NCBI GenBank assembly: GCA_037447655.1
Contig: JBBHKE010002628.1
Span: forward strand, 64,314 to 128,313
DNA length: 64,000 nucleotides
Reading direction: 5' to 3'
DNA from: Zygnema cylindricum
Lineage: Eukaryota; Streptophyta; Zygnematophyceae; Zygnematales; Zygnemataceae
Of this stretch, positions 36,201-49,100 are shown piece after piece. The position numbers and the translations under genes were made by a program. Within the stretch, counting starts at the first letter, position 1. Every line of letters starts with the position of its first letter. The notes beneath the pieces were generated by a model, which did no database searches, had not been told where the DNA came from, and saw nothing but the letters and a program-made list of their open reading frames with translations.

Positions 36201-36253
36201 GCCAGACCACAGGTTCCTTCCACTAATAGCACCAATTGCCTTGGGGCAGCCAT
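24203..36253 (-). CDS. MED25: Mediator complex subunit 25
   Basis: A nuclear co-activator subunit. MED25 links DNA-bound activators to RNA polymerase II, and in plants it serves jasmonate, light and stress responses. Exons: 36153-36253 (MAAPRQLVLLVEGTCGLAPS), 35910-35940, 35178-35241, 34878-35008 (ELFMNWLNSIEFSGGG), 32931-33152, 32417-32482 (CGVSLSVISPRQLQPL), ~31803-32064. These form the von Willebrand-like N-terminus that docks into Mediator. Then a Gly/Met-rich region (28384-30023) with MMPTPGF. The activator-binding ACID part follows: 28008-28090 (VYICQLEGYR), ~27507-27575 (NMQIVRLIAQDYMNS), 26431-26514 (KAELLVFRLLSD), 25915-26004 (LIGMLFPK). The last exon is 24203-24376 (DMVVLAPTTQ...QGPSSFLM). 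Order and spacing match Arabidopsis MED25 as I remember it. Odd: several 1-nt frame breaks in the low-complexity exon, and no clear donor after exon 7. Confidence 0.92.
24640..25914. repeat. CT-rich degenerate minisatellite in the last MED25 intron
   Basis: Counterpart of 8270-9540, differing from it by scattered substitutions. Occupies the intron between exons 25915-26004 and 24203-24376. Confidence 0.85.
26010..26375. repeat. GA/GAGGGA intronic repeat
   Basis: Shorter form of the tract at 9640-10240, with an internal near-duplicate around the phrase GGGATGGGAAGCGAAGGGAG. Confidence 0.9.
28980..29260. repeat. (CTCCTA)n repeat in the MED25 low-complexity exon
   Basis: Runs of CTCCTACTCCTA. 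On the minus strand one frame gives Gly-Val-Gly-Gly-Val, the others Arg/Ser. It is likely coding for a disordered linker, although the frame changes at several homopolymers. Confidence 0.8.
31678..31828. repeat. Three-unit ~53-bp tandem repeat at the MED25 exon 7 end
   Basis: Three units share AACATTACCGTTAAACA and GGCCTTATCCC phrases. The block abuts the 3' end of exon 7, where I could not find a GT donor in the expected phase. It may have displaced or created the splice site. Confidence 0.75.
32767..32943. repeat. Direct duplication of ~65 bp including a splice donor
   Basis: 32767-32835 and 32874-32943 share GAAAAGGAGAGGTCCAC and GACCTGGGAATAGG. The second copy spans the end of MED25 exon 32931-33152. 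The first places a near-identical CCCAG|GT donor 107 bp into the intron. Confidence 0.8.
35447..35575. repeat. ~17-bp A-rich tandem repeat in a MED25 intron
   Basis: About seven units of AAGTTAAGGAAAAATGA-like sequence, between exons 35910-35940 and 35178-35241. Confidence 0.8.
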
Positions 36254-36487
36254 CGTAATGAGCTGGAAATCCGGCTACAAGCGCCGTTGTGGCTGTGGCT
36301 CGCCGACGGAAAGACGAAGCCTGGGGAAAAAGAAAACGGGTAGAGCCATGAAGAGATGGAGACATGAAGCATAGAGAAAGTCAACACGCGATACGGGCGA
36401 AGCGGATAAGCCGCACCCCTATTGATGTTGATCAGCGAGGTACAGTACAATACAGTACAGTACAATATTCTACAGTACTGTACAGTA
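36254..36487. promoter_or_regulatory. Upstream region of MED25
   Basis: It contains a cluster of GTACAGTAC palindromes at 36437-36490, directly next to a MITE end. I see no certain TATA box. Assigning promoter function is inference from position only. Confidence 0.3.
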
Positions 36488-36809
36488 CACCGTGAATCGT
36501 TATTAGCGTATAGAAATTATTAGTGTATATAATGAATTAGTGTCATTTACGCTAATTTGTGTATCAATACCATTTTCAAAAAAATGTTTTATTGTAATTT
36601 CTCCATAACGCTGATTTGGGTATACATGATCCGCCGTCGTAGCATATACGGTAAAATAGGTAGAAGTACAAAATTTGACAATCCGTACGACGTGGCGTCC
36701 TTCCACTGTACAAAATCCATAATTCTATTTTGGGTTTGCGAATATACAATCATTACACCGTGCATAATTATACACTAAAATAGGTACGAGTAAAAACCGT
36801 CGAAATGTA
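36488..36809. mobile_element. MITE, CACCG family, truncated by the assembly gap
   Basis: Begins CACCGTGAATCGTTATTAG after TA. No matching right end is seen before the N run. Confidence 0.6.
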
Positions 36810-36819
36810 NNNNNNNNNN
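36810..36819. other. Assembly gap (10 N)
   Basis: Ten unresolved bases, of unknown true length. Confidence 1.
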
Positions 36820-37915
36820 CGCGGTTGTGGGTACGCTACGACGCAGGTCTGTTTGATAGAGGCAAACAGCGTAAGTTTCGACCTTCGCTGGACGCGTCCA
36901 TTGAGTGGGAGCGTCAGTGCTGTGATATTTCGGACTTAGACGGTATTTGCCACCAGAAGCTAGCGGCATGGAGGAGGCGGAAGAGGAGGGGAGTCAGGCC
37001 GGCGTTTACAGCGCAGGAGGGGTTTACGGCTGTCGCAGGATTAGGGTTAAAAAAATTTGCGGTTTCGGAATTTAAGGTTTGATTGAGAGCTGCATGGTTC
37101 CAAAGGTTTGAGATTTGGAGATATTGGGGTTGGGGAGGAGGGAGAGAGCGGAAGAGTGCGAGGTAGTCGGCTACTTCGCAGCAGTGACATCTGTGGTGGA
37201 CGCGACATTTGCGGCCGGACTGAGGGGAGGAGAAGGCGGAGGAGGTACGGCGATCGAAGACCACCGTTTATGGCAGATTCAGGCTTTATAGTGTCGTGAC
37301 TGCGAGGGTGAGTTACCTGCGCAGGTCGCTTCCAGCTTTGAATGCGACAAACGGAGATAGTTTGTCTGGACGCAGCATCGCATGGGTGTTGGCGCAGATG
37401 CTCCGTGCAAGCGTGCGACGGAGAGATCCTACGCTACGCTGTTGGACGGAACAACGACAACAGTCCCTTGGAGCACTATCCAACCGATGGTAGACGCGCC
37501 GCGTGTAGATGCCTAGGGGTATAGAATCAATCGGGCAGTGTTGAAACTTGAAAGTTTTGGAAAAGTGAAAACGAAAGAGTTAGGGTATGTCTCCGTGTAC
37601 TCGTACCTTAACGAACTTACTTTGTATGTTACTGCAGATTTTACGCACACAGTTTTCGAGTGTCTCAATGTGTTACAAACGAAATTGTTACTTAACGGTG
37701 TGACTACTGTATACGCTGACAATGCCCGTGACGGCTGTCAGCGTCTACAATCTGTGATGACGCACGCTGTTTTTTGTAGCTGCTTGTGACGTCGCATGTC
37801 TTACCGTGACAATATAGAGGTACCGCCTTCCAGCCACCGCCGTTCCACGGCTAGAGGAATATGCGCTTTGCCTTTGCGTCGCCTGTACGGTCGACGTGGA
37901 ATGTGGCATCGGAAT
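36820..37915. other. GC-balanced region, no gene assigned
   Basis: Several open frames of 60-85 codons on both strands, but no supported splice sites or recognisable motifs. The higher GC and CpG content differs from the AT-rich surroundings. It could hold an undetected gene end or an old transposon. Confidence 0.4.
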
Positions 37916-37923
37916 CTTCAGAC

Positions 37924-38378
37924 CATAGTTCAAAAGTAGGCGTTTTTTGGTAGGCCTTTTGTAGGCCGCCTTTAGCGTAAGTTGTGTTACGGGCTTTCCA
38001 TGTGATCTTCTTAGATCGCTACTATCATCAGCGACCGTCCGATCGTCGGAATGACGATAGTCCTATCGTAAGTTGTGATATGGGCTTTTCATGTGATCTT
38101 CTTAGATCGTTAAGTTCATCAATGACCATCAGATCGTCCAAATCTGACGGTTAAAATAAAAAGTCGCTCAAAACTCACAGAAAAATATTTTTTTGTCTGA
38201 TTTTCTTTTTAAATTTAGACATGACGTTTAATTCTCTGTCAAACGATGTTCAACTCAACCCTGTTACTATTTTATTTCATTTTGAGGCCAATACAATATG
38301 GGTCTTAAGGCCATATTGTATGTTTTTCATACAATAGGCATATTGTATGGGCGTACGGTCACTTACTTTTGAACTATG
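37924..38378. mobile_element. hAT-like MITE with 8-bp target duplication, copy 1
   Basis: Ends are CATAGTTCAAAAGTAGG and TTACTTTTGAACTATG. The 8-bp flank CTTCAGAC is present exactly at 37916-37923 and 38379-38386. An 8-bp duplication is typical of the hAT superfamily. The interior has GTGATCTTCTTAGATCG and CAATATGGGTCTTAAGG phrases and no transposase. Confidence 0.88.
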
Positions 38379-38422
38379 CTTCAGACCCCTGGCAAAAAAA
38401 GGTCCCATCGGAATCTCCAGAG

Positions 38423-38975
38423 CATAGTTCAAAAGTAGGCGTTTTTATGGTAAGCATTTGGTAGGCGCACAAAACTCGTGCTGATGAGGCATACTGTATG
38501 TGTGTACGTTGTGCACACCCCTGTACGAACGTACGAATATGACGTATCATCATAGTACAGCGCACGTTGCCGGACGAAATTTCTTAGCAAACTGACACGA
38601 CGTAAGATGACATTCCGCGGGAAAAAAATCTCGGAAAAAAAAAAACACGGACGTAAGTCCTATCGTAAGTTGTGTTATCGGCTTTTCATGTGATCTTCTT
38701 ATATCGCTACTTTGATCATCGGTCGTCCGATCGTCCAAATCTGACGGTTAAAATAAAAAATACCTCAAAACTCACGGAAAAATCTTTTTTTGTCCGAATG
38801 TTTTTCAAAATTTAGACATGACCTTTAATTCTCTATTGATCGATGTGCACCTCAACCCTGTTCCTATTTTATTTCATTTTGCAGCCAATACAATATGGGT
38901 CTTAAGGGCATATTGTATGTTTTGCGTACAATAGGCATACTGTATGGGCGTACATTCACCTACTTTTGAACTATG
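38423..38975. mobile_element. hAT-like MITE, copy 2
   Basis: Same ends and interior as copy 1. The flanks CTCCAGAG (38415-38422) and CTCTAGAG (38976-38983) match at 7 of 8 bases. Confidence 0.85.
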
Positions 38976-39003
38976 CTCTAGAGCCTTGCAAATAAAATCA
39001 GTA

Positions 39004-39540
39004 CACCGCGAATCGTTATTAGTGTCAAAGTCACTACTTTGGGTTCTTAAAATTTTGATTTTTTTCCTCAAATAGGATACATGATTTAATTTTTCCTTTA
39101 CCTTAATAAAGGTACCGTACAAAATAGCATAAAGCCCGAAAGTACACTAAATTTGAAATAGTGTGGAGTACGGTCGATGTCAGACCGTACATAACTGTAC
39201 CTTTTCAAGTGAAAATTTACAAAAAAATAATTAAATCAGACGCGCACGCATAAGAACGTGCGCTAAAAAAAACGTGATTATTCTTACACGTAAATTAGTA
39301 TGGCATGTACGGATTTTTTAGATTCGCGACGGCGTACGATTTCCAATATTTTGTACAAATACATATAATAATGTATATAATCGTACGACGAATATTCCAT
39401 TTTTGCTGTTCCCAAATTAGCATAAACGTCGAAATTAGAATACACCTTTTTTTTTTAATTCCAAATTCTTAATCACCATCAATTACAGTAAATATTTTTC
39501 AACACTATTTAAACTTTGACACTAATAACGATTTGCGGTG
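39004..39540. mobile_element. MITE, CACCG family, 537 bp
   Basis: Left end CACCGCGAATCGTTATTAG, right end CTAATAACGATTTGCGGTG, TA on both sides (39002-39003, 39541-39542). Confidence 0.85.
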
Positions 39541-39590
39541 TACCGGACGGCAAAGTACCTTACCTGTACATGTCAATTGTACCTTTGTAC

Positions 39591-40045
39591 CATAGTTCAA
39601 AAGTAGGTGATCGTACGCCCATACAATATGCCTATTGTATGCAAAACATACAATATGGCCTTAAGACCCATATTGTATTGGCCGCAAAATGAAATAAAAT
39701 AGTAACAGGGTTGAGTTGCGCATGGATCGATAGAGAATTAAACGTCATGTCTATATTTGAAAAAAAATCGGACAAAAAAATCTTTTTCTGTGAGTTTTGA
39801 GCGACTTTTAATTTAACCGTCAGATTCGGCTGATCTGACGGTCATCGATGAAAGTAACGATCTAAGAAGATCACATGAAAAGCCCATAACACAACTTACG
39901 ATAGGACTATCGTCAGATTCGGACGATCGGACGGTCGCTGATGAAAGTAGTGATTTAAGAAGATCACATGGAAAGCTCGTAACACAACTTACGCTAAAGG
40001 CGGCCTACAAAAGGCCTACCGAAAAACGCCTACTTTTGAACTATG
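39591..40045. mobile_element. hAT-like MITE, copy 3, inverted
   Basis: Starts CATAGTTCAAAAGTAGGTGA and ends CTACTTTTGAACTATG, in the opposite orientation to copies 1 and 2. I found no matching 8-bp flanks. Confidence 0.8.
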
Positions 40046-40603
40046 GTATGGCTACTGTACATACTACGCGTCGCAATTTCGGCGTCACTGCCCTTACGAA
40101 ATAGTGCTTCCCCTTGGCTCTGCGAGGTGGCTGCCTGGGTTACAATATTTGAATCTCTCTGTGCAAATGGAGATGAGAGATAGATGCAATTGTAGATTTT
40201 GGACCTTGAACGAGCGAATCAATCTTAAGTTCTTAGCTAAAAGTTTTCAAAGGCAACCATTTTATTCCTAAGATAAGATTGTGCACACCAATTGCTAATA
40301 AAGACCTATCATTCAGTTTCATTGCTCCCTCCCCTGCATTTGACACATGATAGAAACCACTAATGCGACTTCTTCTCCTCCGTATACTAACTTTCTGCCT
40401 CCCTTATTGTTTTCCTTCTGTCGCCCTCTTCGTCGTCTTCTCCTTAGTTCTCCTTTTTGTTTTTCCTCTCCATCTCACAGGAATTCTCTTGGATGTAGAT
40501 TTTCCCTCCTCCCTTTCCTTCAAGGCGATGAATGGCCTGGAGTTTCTTAGAGGATCCACAATGATCAGGCAGTCAAGCTGTTAATGAAAAAACCTACATC
40601 ATA
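40046..40603. other. Likely promoter and 5' UTR of the next gene
   Basis: Contains a pyrimidine-rich stretch with a CTCACAG acceptor-like site at about 40475-40481, so an upstream non-coding exon is possible. The reading frame of the first assigned exon stays open back to about 40565. Confidence 0.35.
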
Positions 40604-43415
40604 ATGGAGTGGAGACCATTGGCCAGTGACTTTGAGACTGCCGAAAGCCCCATTGAGCAAGAGAGGCTTACCTCCGGCCTTTTAGCTCAGGCACAGGAAG
40701 GTCAGTTTGCATGTTTGAGATGCTTACAGCTAAAACAAATGAAGGATTTAGGACCATGTGAGGTTTTCGGTTTTTTTAGAATTACTGGATTATGTTGCGT
40801 TGTGCTGTGTTTTGATGTGTTGTGATGTGTTGTGGTGTGCTTTGTGTTGTGTTGTGTTGTCTTGTATTGTATTGTACTATTTTGTACTGTTTTGTATTGT
40901 ATTGTATTGCTTTTTGTTATATTGTATTGTACTGTTTTATACTGTATTGTACTGTGTTGCACTGTGCTGTGTTGTGTTGTGTTGTATTGTATTGTATTGT
41001 CTTGTTTTGTCTTGTCTCGTATTGTATTGTATTGTATTGTATTTGTTGTATTGTATCGTATTGAATCGTACTGTAGTTAGTTTTTTGGATCGTAATGCAT
41101 TGAATTGTCTTCTATTGGAGACTCAGAGGGAGTGTTGTTGCTTTCGGGATGGCAGGGGACTACAAGGAGGCAGTCATCCTTGTTCGCAAAAAATATGGCC
41201 AATCTAAAACTTGTGCCCCAGTGGTCAGAGCCGTTGTTCAATCAGTCAAAACCAAACCCGGACTTTGTAAGTGATGTAAATGATTGAAGGCTTTCATTTA
41301 TTTAATGCCAGTACGTTTCCATCTTCATAACTTGCCTGACTGCATTACGCTGGGTGCACAGACTTTTGGTTGACACAAACTAGTGTGACCTTCACTAGGT
41401 TGACCTCTGTTCATGGTTTTTTTATTAATGTAGACTGGTTCGAATGACCCATACTTTTCTCAATTGTTCATTATTTTATGATTCTCTTTAATTGTGGTGA
41501 GTAACGCAGACAGCTCGGATGTGGATCCACAAGAGTTGTTTTATGCTTTTGCCACTATGATTTGTTTTACGCGAAACACGCATGGGACAAATTTAAGCTT
41601 GTTAGATTTGAGTGAATCAGATTGAATAGTTTGTGGAAGATTAGGAAAAAAGTTGCTAATAAAATATAATTTTGCAGGTGATGCCTTTTTGGGATCAATG
41701 GCCCGATGCTCTGTGCTGGTTTGCGGTGACATCTTGATGCTTTCACTCTTGCTGGGGGAACGATGTTCCTTCCGGGAAGCTTCCAGGAAAGCTATTTCTC
41801 TGGCAGCAAAGAAAGGGGCATTGAGAGGACCATTTGTTAGGTGAGGCCCTCTTGGACCGGCAGATGGTTTTTGTTCATGTTTTGTGCATTTTGACTATGG
41901 TCACAAGAACAGAAACACTTTCACTTCATGACTAGTGAATGGTCTTTGGATTATAGAATAGGATAATATTACCTAACAAATGTGCGGAGATTTTCATGTA
42001 TGTTCAAGCTTTTATTCATTCGTTGTCAACAGTGGATTTACTGCTTGAACCTTGCTGGTCAAGCTTCCAAACAGTTCAGTTTTTGCCAATTCTGGATAAT
42101 GTCCTCTCTTTGGAGATTATTAAGCGATTAAGTGCTGAGATTAGTCGGTGATTCTCCTTTGAGAGTTTGATGAGACTTTGAGATTCTCCTTAATGGCAGA
42201 TCAAGGAGAAGAAACCATCGTAGTCTTCTGTCTTTTAGGTGGGAATGGTTGTGTGAAATGGTTTGGTTCAAATCCCACTGGCTCGTTGTTCTTTTTTCTT
42301 TTCTCTTTTGTTTCTTTTATTTTTTTTACTTTTCTTGATGATGGCCTTTCCATGAGTCCAAGATGCAATGGGCTGGGAAAGTCAGAGATAAAATTAGAGC
42401 AGGCAATCTGAACAGTGTGTCCCCGTGCAGGGCTGCTTTCAAGGAACTTTTTTCGCTGAAGGGAGATGGTCCGTCCTTCATATTGTTTTTTTGCAAGGAG
42501 GCTGCAATAGAGTGTGCACACCTTTTCATATATGACTGGTGGCCTTTCCAAGTGGCGATTCTCTTCCGTGATTGGTCAGCTGGCAGAGTACAGGTATAGC
42601 ATGTAAGCCTGCAAATTTGATGTGTTTGATACATTTTCAGTATTTTTCAGCCTACACTAAACGTTTGTTACATCTCTCACAGTGATTTGGGGAGATTTTG
42701 TTGGCAAGTGTGTTTGCATAGCACTCCTCCAGTCCACATCATTTTATGCTTGATGCTTTCTGATCAGGTGTTATCTAAATTAATGCATTACATAATTTCT
42801 TGTTGGTGCCTAAAAGCCTAATAAATATATTAGAAGTCGTCGGCCATCCTCCTCTTTTTTGAATCTTGTGAGCCGTAAAGCAAACGTCGGCTACACTAAT
42901 AGTGGAGTCATTCTGCTTCTAGAGTGGTCCCCAGGTACTGGTGTACTGTCACACAAATTTCCCCTTGTTATCTACGAGATGAGAATGCAAGCCATACGAA
43001 AGGTAGAGAAAGGGAGGGAGAGGAGAAATGCATTGGTCTCCTGTGATTATTGGGCGAGATTTGGAGCTGGCTTGCAGATATTTTCTTTTGTTCTGATGTT
43101 GCTGGGCAGCAGTGGTGGAGCAGGCAGAAGTCTGGGTGCATACTCTCTTCTGGCTCTGGCACGCCTCTGTCCAGACTTGCTGCCAGGAGATCGTTTGAAT
43201 GCCTTTTGGGTAGCCGCTGTGGCACAAGAGGTGAGCTATGGGAGTTTCAGATTTCTGCGATGCATACTTATTGCAGAAAAAATGTGGCAGTGTGATGGTG
43301 GTACTGTACTCTCTCCCTCTTGCCCTCCCCCTCTCCCCCCCCCCCCCCTCCCCTCTCCCCCCCTCTCCCTTCCCCTCTCCGCCCTCTCCCCTCTCCCTCT
43401 CCATCTCCATCTCCA

Positions 43416-43506
<91 letters not shown>

Positions 43507-46038
43507 GTATGTGTATGACGCTGGTAATTGTTAAGCTGTTTGTATGTACTAGTCGAGCTCATGTGTGCAAATGCGTGGAAATCTCGCTTGCTTTATGGAA
43601 AAATTGTTGAGTCGACTTAGTTGTGAATTTATTTGGTCCAAAATATTTCTGGTGGACTGTAGTAAGAGTTTCCATCCCACCAATTGTGATTAGACACGTA
43701 CTCGGGTTTCCGCATTCCGTATTTCCTTATAATTCTAATTAGTTTCAGCAGAAAATATTTCCTGCACCCCGTTTTCTGCCCTGAAGGAGCATTTCTGGTT
43801 CTGAGCCGGCTTTCAGGTTTTTAGCAAATATTCAGGGTGATGATGGTCATCATCATAGGGGTCTACCTGCTGAAGTCTTGTCAGAAGAAGTGTCTGGTTT
43901 ATTGTAAAGTTTATTTTGTGGTAGTCTTTGAAAACTCTCGTTCTACACTTTCTCGTTCAGAAATGCTGTTTTTTGTTTTTTGGTGTGATGTTGTCTTGTG
44001 TAGCTTTTAACCTTTCTGAGATGGATATTGGAGAATTTTGAGAATGAATTATATGGTGTATTGAATAGAATTCAAACCCACATACTGCAAAGTATTTGAT
44101 CGACAGAATGCCATTTGAAAATGACAAAGCTTGAAAATTAGAACTTCTGTGCATATTACAGCCCTGCAAGGTTGGCTGTTTTTTTTTTTGTTTTGTTTGT
44201 GCAATGATAATTTTTCATTCGTCATGTGTGCTTGAGTTTTGAATTCTTTGAATTCGTGAATTTTGTCAAAATATATGTATTGGACTTTCTTTATCGTGAT
44301 TATTTGAAGTTAAAGCACCTATTTCTTAATATAGCAATTTGTTTGTGCAGGACCCGTGCTACTTTACCCTCCATTCAGTTTCGTTGGTTCTTGCAGTTGT
44401 TGCTCGAAATTCGTGTTGTCTCTTGGAGAGTTTACTGGGTGCAGTCTATGATTATTTGATGAGAGGAGAATTCAATCATTCTCACGCTTTAGCAGGTATT
44501 TGCAAAGTCTGTTTGGTGCCATTTGGTTTATTCCGTTCTTTTAGTTCAGTAAGGTAGCTCTTTCCTAAGTTATGGAATCGCTTTTGGGTCGCTTTTGTCT
44601 CCAACTTTGTAACTGTGTTACCATGGCCATACGTTGTTTGTACTTTTACAAATTGCCCTCCAGGTATTGTTCTTGCCATAAATCTCATTCAACAACAGGC
44701 TATTTTATCGACCGATGTGGAGGAAATTTTCCGGTGTGTAATGGATAGTCAAGTGTTTGACTTCAAGGAAACGGCAATTGCTGGTTTGCATCTCCTGGCC
44801 ACAGCAGCGCCATACTTGTCAGAGGTATTAGCTTTTACAGCTATCTTTTTTTGTTTTTTTAGTTGGTCTATCATGAACTGCTTACTACCGAACTGTATTG
44901 TACAGTGTAGCTGTCTGTTTTTTAATGTTTATTGCCTGAATTCTGAATGTTTATTACAATGTGTATCGTTATTAGTGTCAATGACACAGTATCGGTGCCT
45001 CTATGTTTTAACCCTTGAACGTAAACTACACCGCCAATCGTTATTAGCGTTGTGTACGCTAATTCCGTCCCGCTTTTTTTTTTTTATTCTCAAATAGAAT
45101 TATCCACACTATTTAAAAAAATCCTAATTCCTAATTAGAATAGGCGATTTCTTCGAAAATTTTCAAATTCCCAATTAGCGTAAACCACGCTAATTATTCG
45201 TATACGCTAAAAAAACTTACACGCTAATAACGATTGGCGGTGTAGTGTCAGTGACACTTAAACTGTTTTTGTCTTGACTCTAATTACTTAAACTGTGCTT
45301 CGGAACTCAATTAGAATTAATAACACTAATATAAACCTCACACTAATCATTCCACCCTAAATACGATAAACAGTGCACTTCTGGAACGAACGTAGGTCTC
45401 CAATCATATATTTCGTTCAGTTTCGTCTAATTTCTTTGCATGCGTTTTCTCCAACAGAAAATGTTTATTCCTCTTTTGTGTGCATGGGAACGACAATGCA
45501 CTCTTTTGGAGGCATTGGTTGCAGCATTTTTTTATTTCTCAACTGTATTTACAAGATGGACTATGCCTAGGATTAGAACGGATCAATCGGTAGATTTGCC
45601 ATGGAAGTCTTTCTCACCTGTCCCATTGGTACGCAGTTTCCTAAGCAATTTATTACCTAAGCAGTTTCCTTCATGTATTTAATGATATATTTCAATACTT
45701 ACAAGTACACTATACGTTATTTTCTGGGAATCCGTAGTTTTTCATTTTTTTCAGCCCTAAGAATCACGCATCATGCAGGTTTTGTGAGTGTAAGAGTCTA
45801 CCAGTACTAATTGGTAAATTGAACTTCTTTTTTTCTGTACAGGAACTTTTGATTTCCATTCACAATCAATTCTTCAATCAATTTTTTAGGTCCCTTGAAA
45901 GGCAGTTATTCCAAGGAATTGAATTTGTGTTCAGAAAAGTTACAAATGCCAGACAAAACGGAAAATCAAAGAGGCCTCTCTTATTTTGGGGTGGAGAAAC
46001 ACAGGAGGCAGTGGTAAGCTTTGATAACAAGCCCTTCT

Positions 46039-46129
<91 letters not shown>

Positions 46130-49100
46130 GGAGTTTAATCTAAGTGACAGTGGGTCCTCCAAGAAACCCCATGAAATCTGCGAAAGCGTTCAGAAAATTA
46201 AATGTAAAGTTTCATGCATACGGCAAATGTCTAACAAGTGTTAAACAAAGGTTTTATGGGCACCAGGGTTAGCTCCTTGAACCTGCATTCTAAAAATTAG
46301 AATAGACTAATGTAGCATGAAAGTAATGCCTTTTTCAGACTCAGTGTTTTTTGACCCAAAATCATAAATTGGTGTTAAACATTACTATTAAAGTAAGTGG
46401 CCGGCACATGATAAAGCAAAATTCAGTGTAGTTCATTGCAATAAATTGTTAATGCTAGTAATTCACTAACTCAAATAGCGATGGACGGTGTAGCTTAGTC
46501 AGGAATCAAAGGACAGGCATCTTGGGGATTTGGAGATCAAATTTTTATATAGATATTTCTGTGGTTCTTCAAAGAGTTTATATGGAGGAGAAATTGACTA
46601 CTATGAAAAAGAATATAAGTGAAGGTCTGACCGTTGATGAATACCATGTCAGTCAGGGAGTCATTCTTCCAGTACATGACAATCACCGAAATTTGCATAT
46701 TTGGGCTTGCTTCTAAAAAAAAAAAAAAGGACTGTCAAGAAATTTGTTCGGTTTGTGCTGATAACAAAAAACAGCGGTTTGCTGACTGCGATCTTTCGCA
46801 AAAGAAAGAAGTAGTTATATAGTACATAGCCCATCGCTATGAGAGTAAAGGTTTTATTAGTATCAGTGCGAAATTAAAATGTATACTACTAATTTAGTGT
46901 AAGGAGGTGTGCCAGTTTGTAGTCCACTGTTAACACTATTTGATGATTGTTCGCTAGAAAATGTTGTCACCGAATTAGTGTTATTAACTCTAATTGTGAT
47001 GGCAGTGTAGTTATGTTTCGCTGAAAATAGAACGTGCAAAGCATAATTCAAAAAAAGAACAGGAAAGTAAACTAAAAAACTGAAAATGCAGAAAAGCTTG
47101 ACGTTTTCATAATTTAGCACCACAATGCAAAGAACAAAAAAAAAAAACAAAACATTAAGACAAAAAATGAAGAAAAGTAGAAACAAACCTTGCCCATCTG
47201 TATCCTTTCCGCCTCCTATCCTCACCTGTCCTATCCTCTTCCCTCTCTCTCTGTCCTATCCTTTTTTTTTTCCCTTGACAGATGTGGTGGCCTGTTGCGA
47301 CAAAAGTGGAGGGGCTTCTGTGTTCGCGACGTGACCTTGTTCTGGAGGAGGGACAAAGTGAGATGGACTTGGGGAGTAGGAGTAGGACCCGTATGGACTT
47401 CTTTACTGCTCTGCATCACTCAGGCACTTTTGTCGGCTCCCTCGTCACTTTAGCGTCTGTAGTGACTCAGGTAAAGTGTCTTTAGAGAGTCAGGTAAAGT
47501 GGCTTAAGAGAATGCGGTTAAGTGTCTTTAGTGAATTAGGTGAAACTGTTGTTAGGGAATCAGGTGCAGTGTCTTTAGTGAATCAGGCCGACCCCTTCTT
47601 TTTCTAATCTTGGATGGAATGTTTGGTTCAACTTGTTAAGCAAAGTAGAGATGACAGACTCATAATATACAAGCCTCGCTGTTATCGTGTGGACACTTCA
47701 AATATCGATGGGATAGCTTAGTCCACTTCAACCCGTATTCTAAAAAAAGGACGCAGGTGGATACTTGTATGCTACACATTTTTTGGTAGCTTGTACTGTT
47801 GTCCACGCTGTTTTATGTGCGATATTGAAAAAATCCGGCACTATATTTTTTAGTCTCGATAAATTGCAGCAACAGGTGCAGAGATGTGCACCTGTCGATT
47901 CAATTTTAGGGTCTTTGCGATCGAATGAATGCTCCAGATTTTAGCTTATAGTTATTCAATACTCATCTCTACACCATCCACCTCTTTTTCCAAACACCAC
48001 TTGAAGTCTGTTTTGTTGATGACTTTTACTGGTGAATCAGATCTGCTGGCGAAAAAGTGAGTTTTGGGTGATGATTGAATCTTTCCATGAGAGTTGATTT
48101 GTGGACAGGAAGCATAGAAACGTGCTCTGTCAGTCAACTACACGCTGTTCACTGTTATCAGTGTTAATAACAATAATTCGGCTGCGACTTTTCTTGGCCT
48201 AAAATCATGAAGAGTGTTACAGTTATAGATCATATTTTTGATAACAAAAGCCGCAAAAATTGTGATAATTGATGTGCTAATAGCTGAATGAAAGTTTGTT
48301 TTGACAGGAAAATGTGGCAGCCCTCCTCTTCCGCGCGCCATTGGAGATAACTCCTTCTCTGTGGAGCTTTTTGGACGGACATCCGAAGATAGAACCCGCA
48401 GGTGAGTTCTCTCCCTTTGTGCCTTTTCTTATGTGTGTCTCTTCTTGTGACCCAAAGAATGAGCTTTCATGAAGCAAACACTGGTTAAATCTAGTTTCTC
48501 TCCACTGCAAAAATGAAGTCTTCAAGTTAATTCCGCATGGCTCAAACTTGACGATGAATTTTGTCCCTGGTCAGCTCACCTTGCACGTTGTAATTTCCAT
48601 TGTGTATGTTTTCTGTTCCTTGCTCGTTTTTCCCAAATTTGTATGTTGGGGCAACTGGATGTGATCCAGCGATTCCAGTTAGCTTGTTTTCAAAACGCTT
48701 ATACGGTATCTCATGTAGACATTTAGGACAGTGTTCATTTCCTGGATTTCATCTCTGCAGACGGCCCTAAAGAGCGGTTGAAGAAGTATTTTTAGGGATG
48801 TGATGAATGATTCATCAGGCGGGTATTATCTTTGAACATAATGTGGAACAATGAAAAACAGCAGTTTTTTTCTTATGAATCTTGCAATTGTACAATGTCA
48901 ATCACCGATGAGAAAGGAGTGTTGATCGACTACGATTAGGCTTAGTTATTTTGATATGTGCAAGGATAGTACATCCAGCTTTTTTGGATGTATTCCAGTC
49001 TTTCATGTCAGGATCAGGTCCAGAAAAACCTCGCCATTCCATACTCTCCTGACAGGTATGATGTTGTATTTTCAAGATTTAGCCGTCCTTGACAGTTTGA

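Noticed and set aside
40702-41207. Val-Leu-Tyr-Cys-Ile frames and their minus-strand Thr/Gln/Asn shadow
   Set aside because: Produced by the TTGTA pentamer repeat in intron 1 of the 24-exon gene.
43238-43610. Ser-Leu and Arg-Glu frames
   Set aside because: They reflect the CT microsatellite in intron 6.
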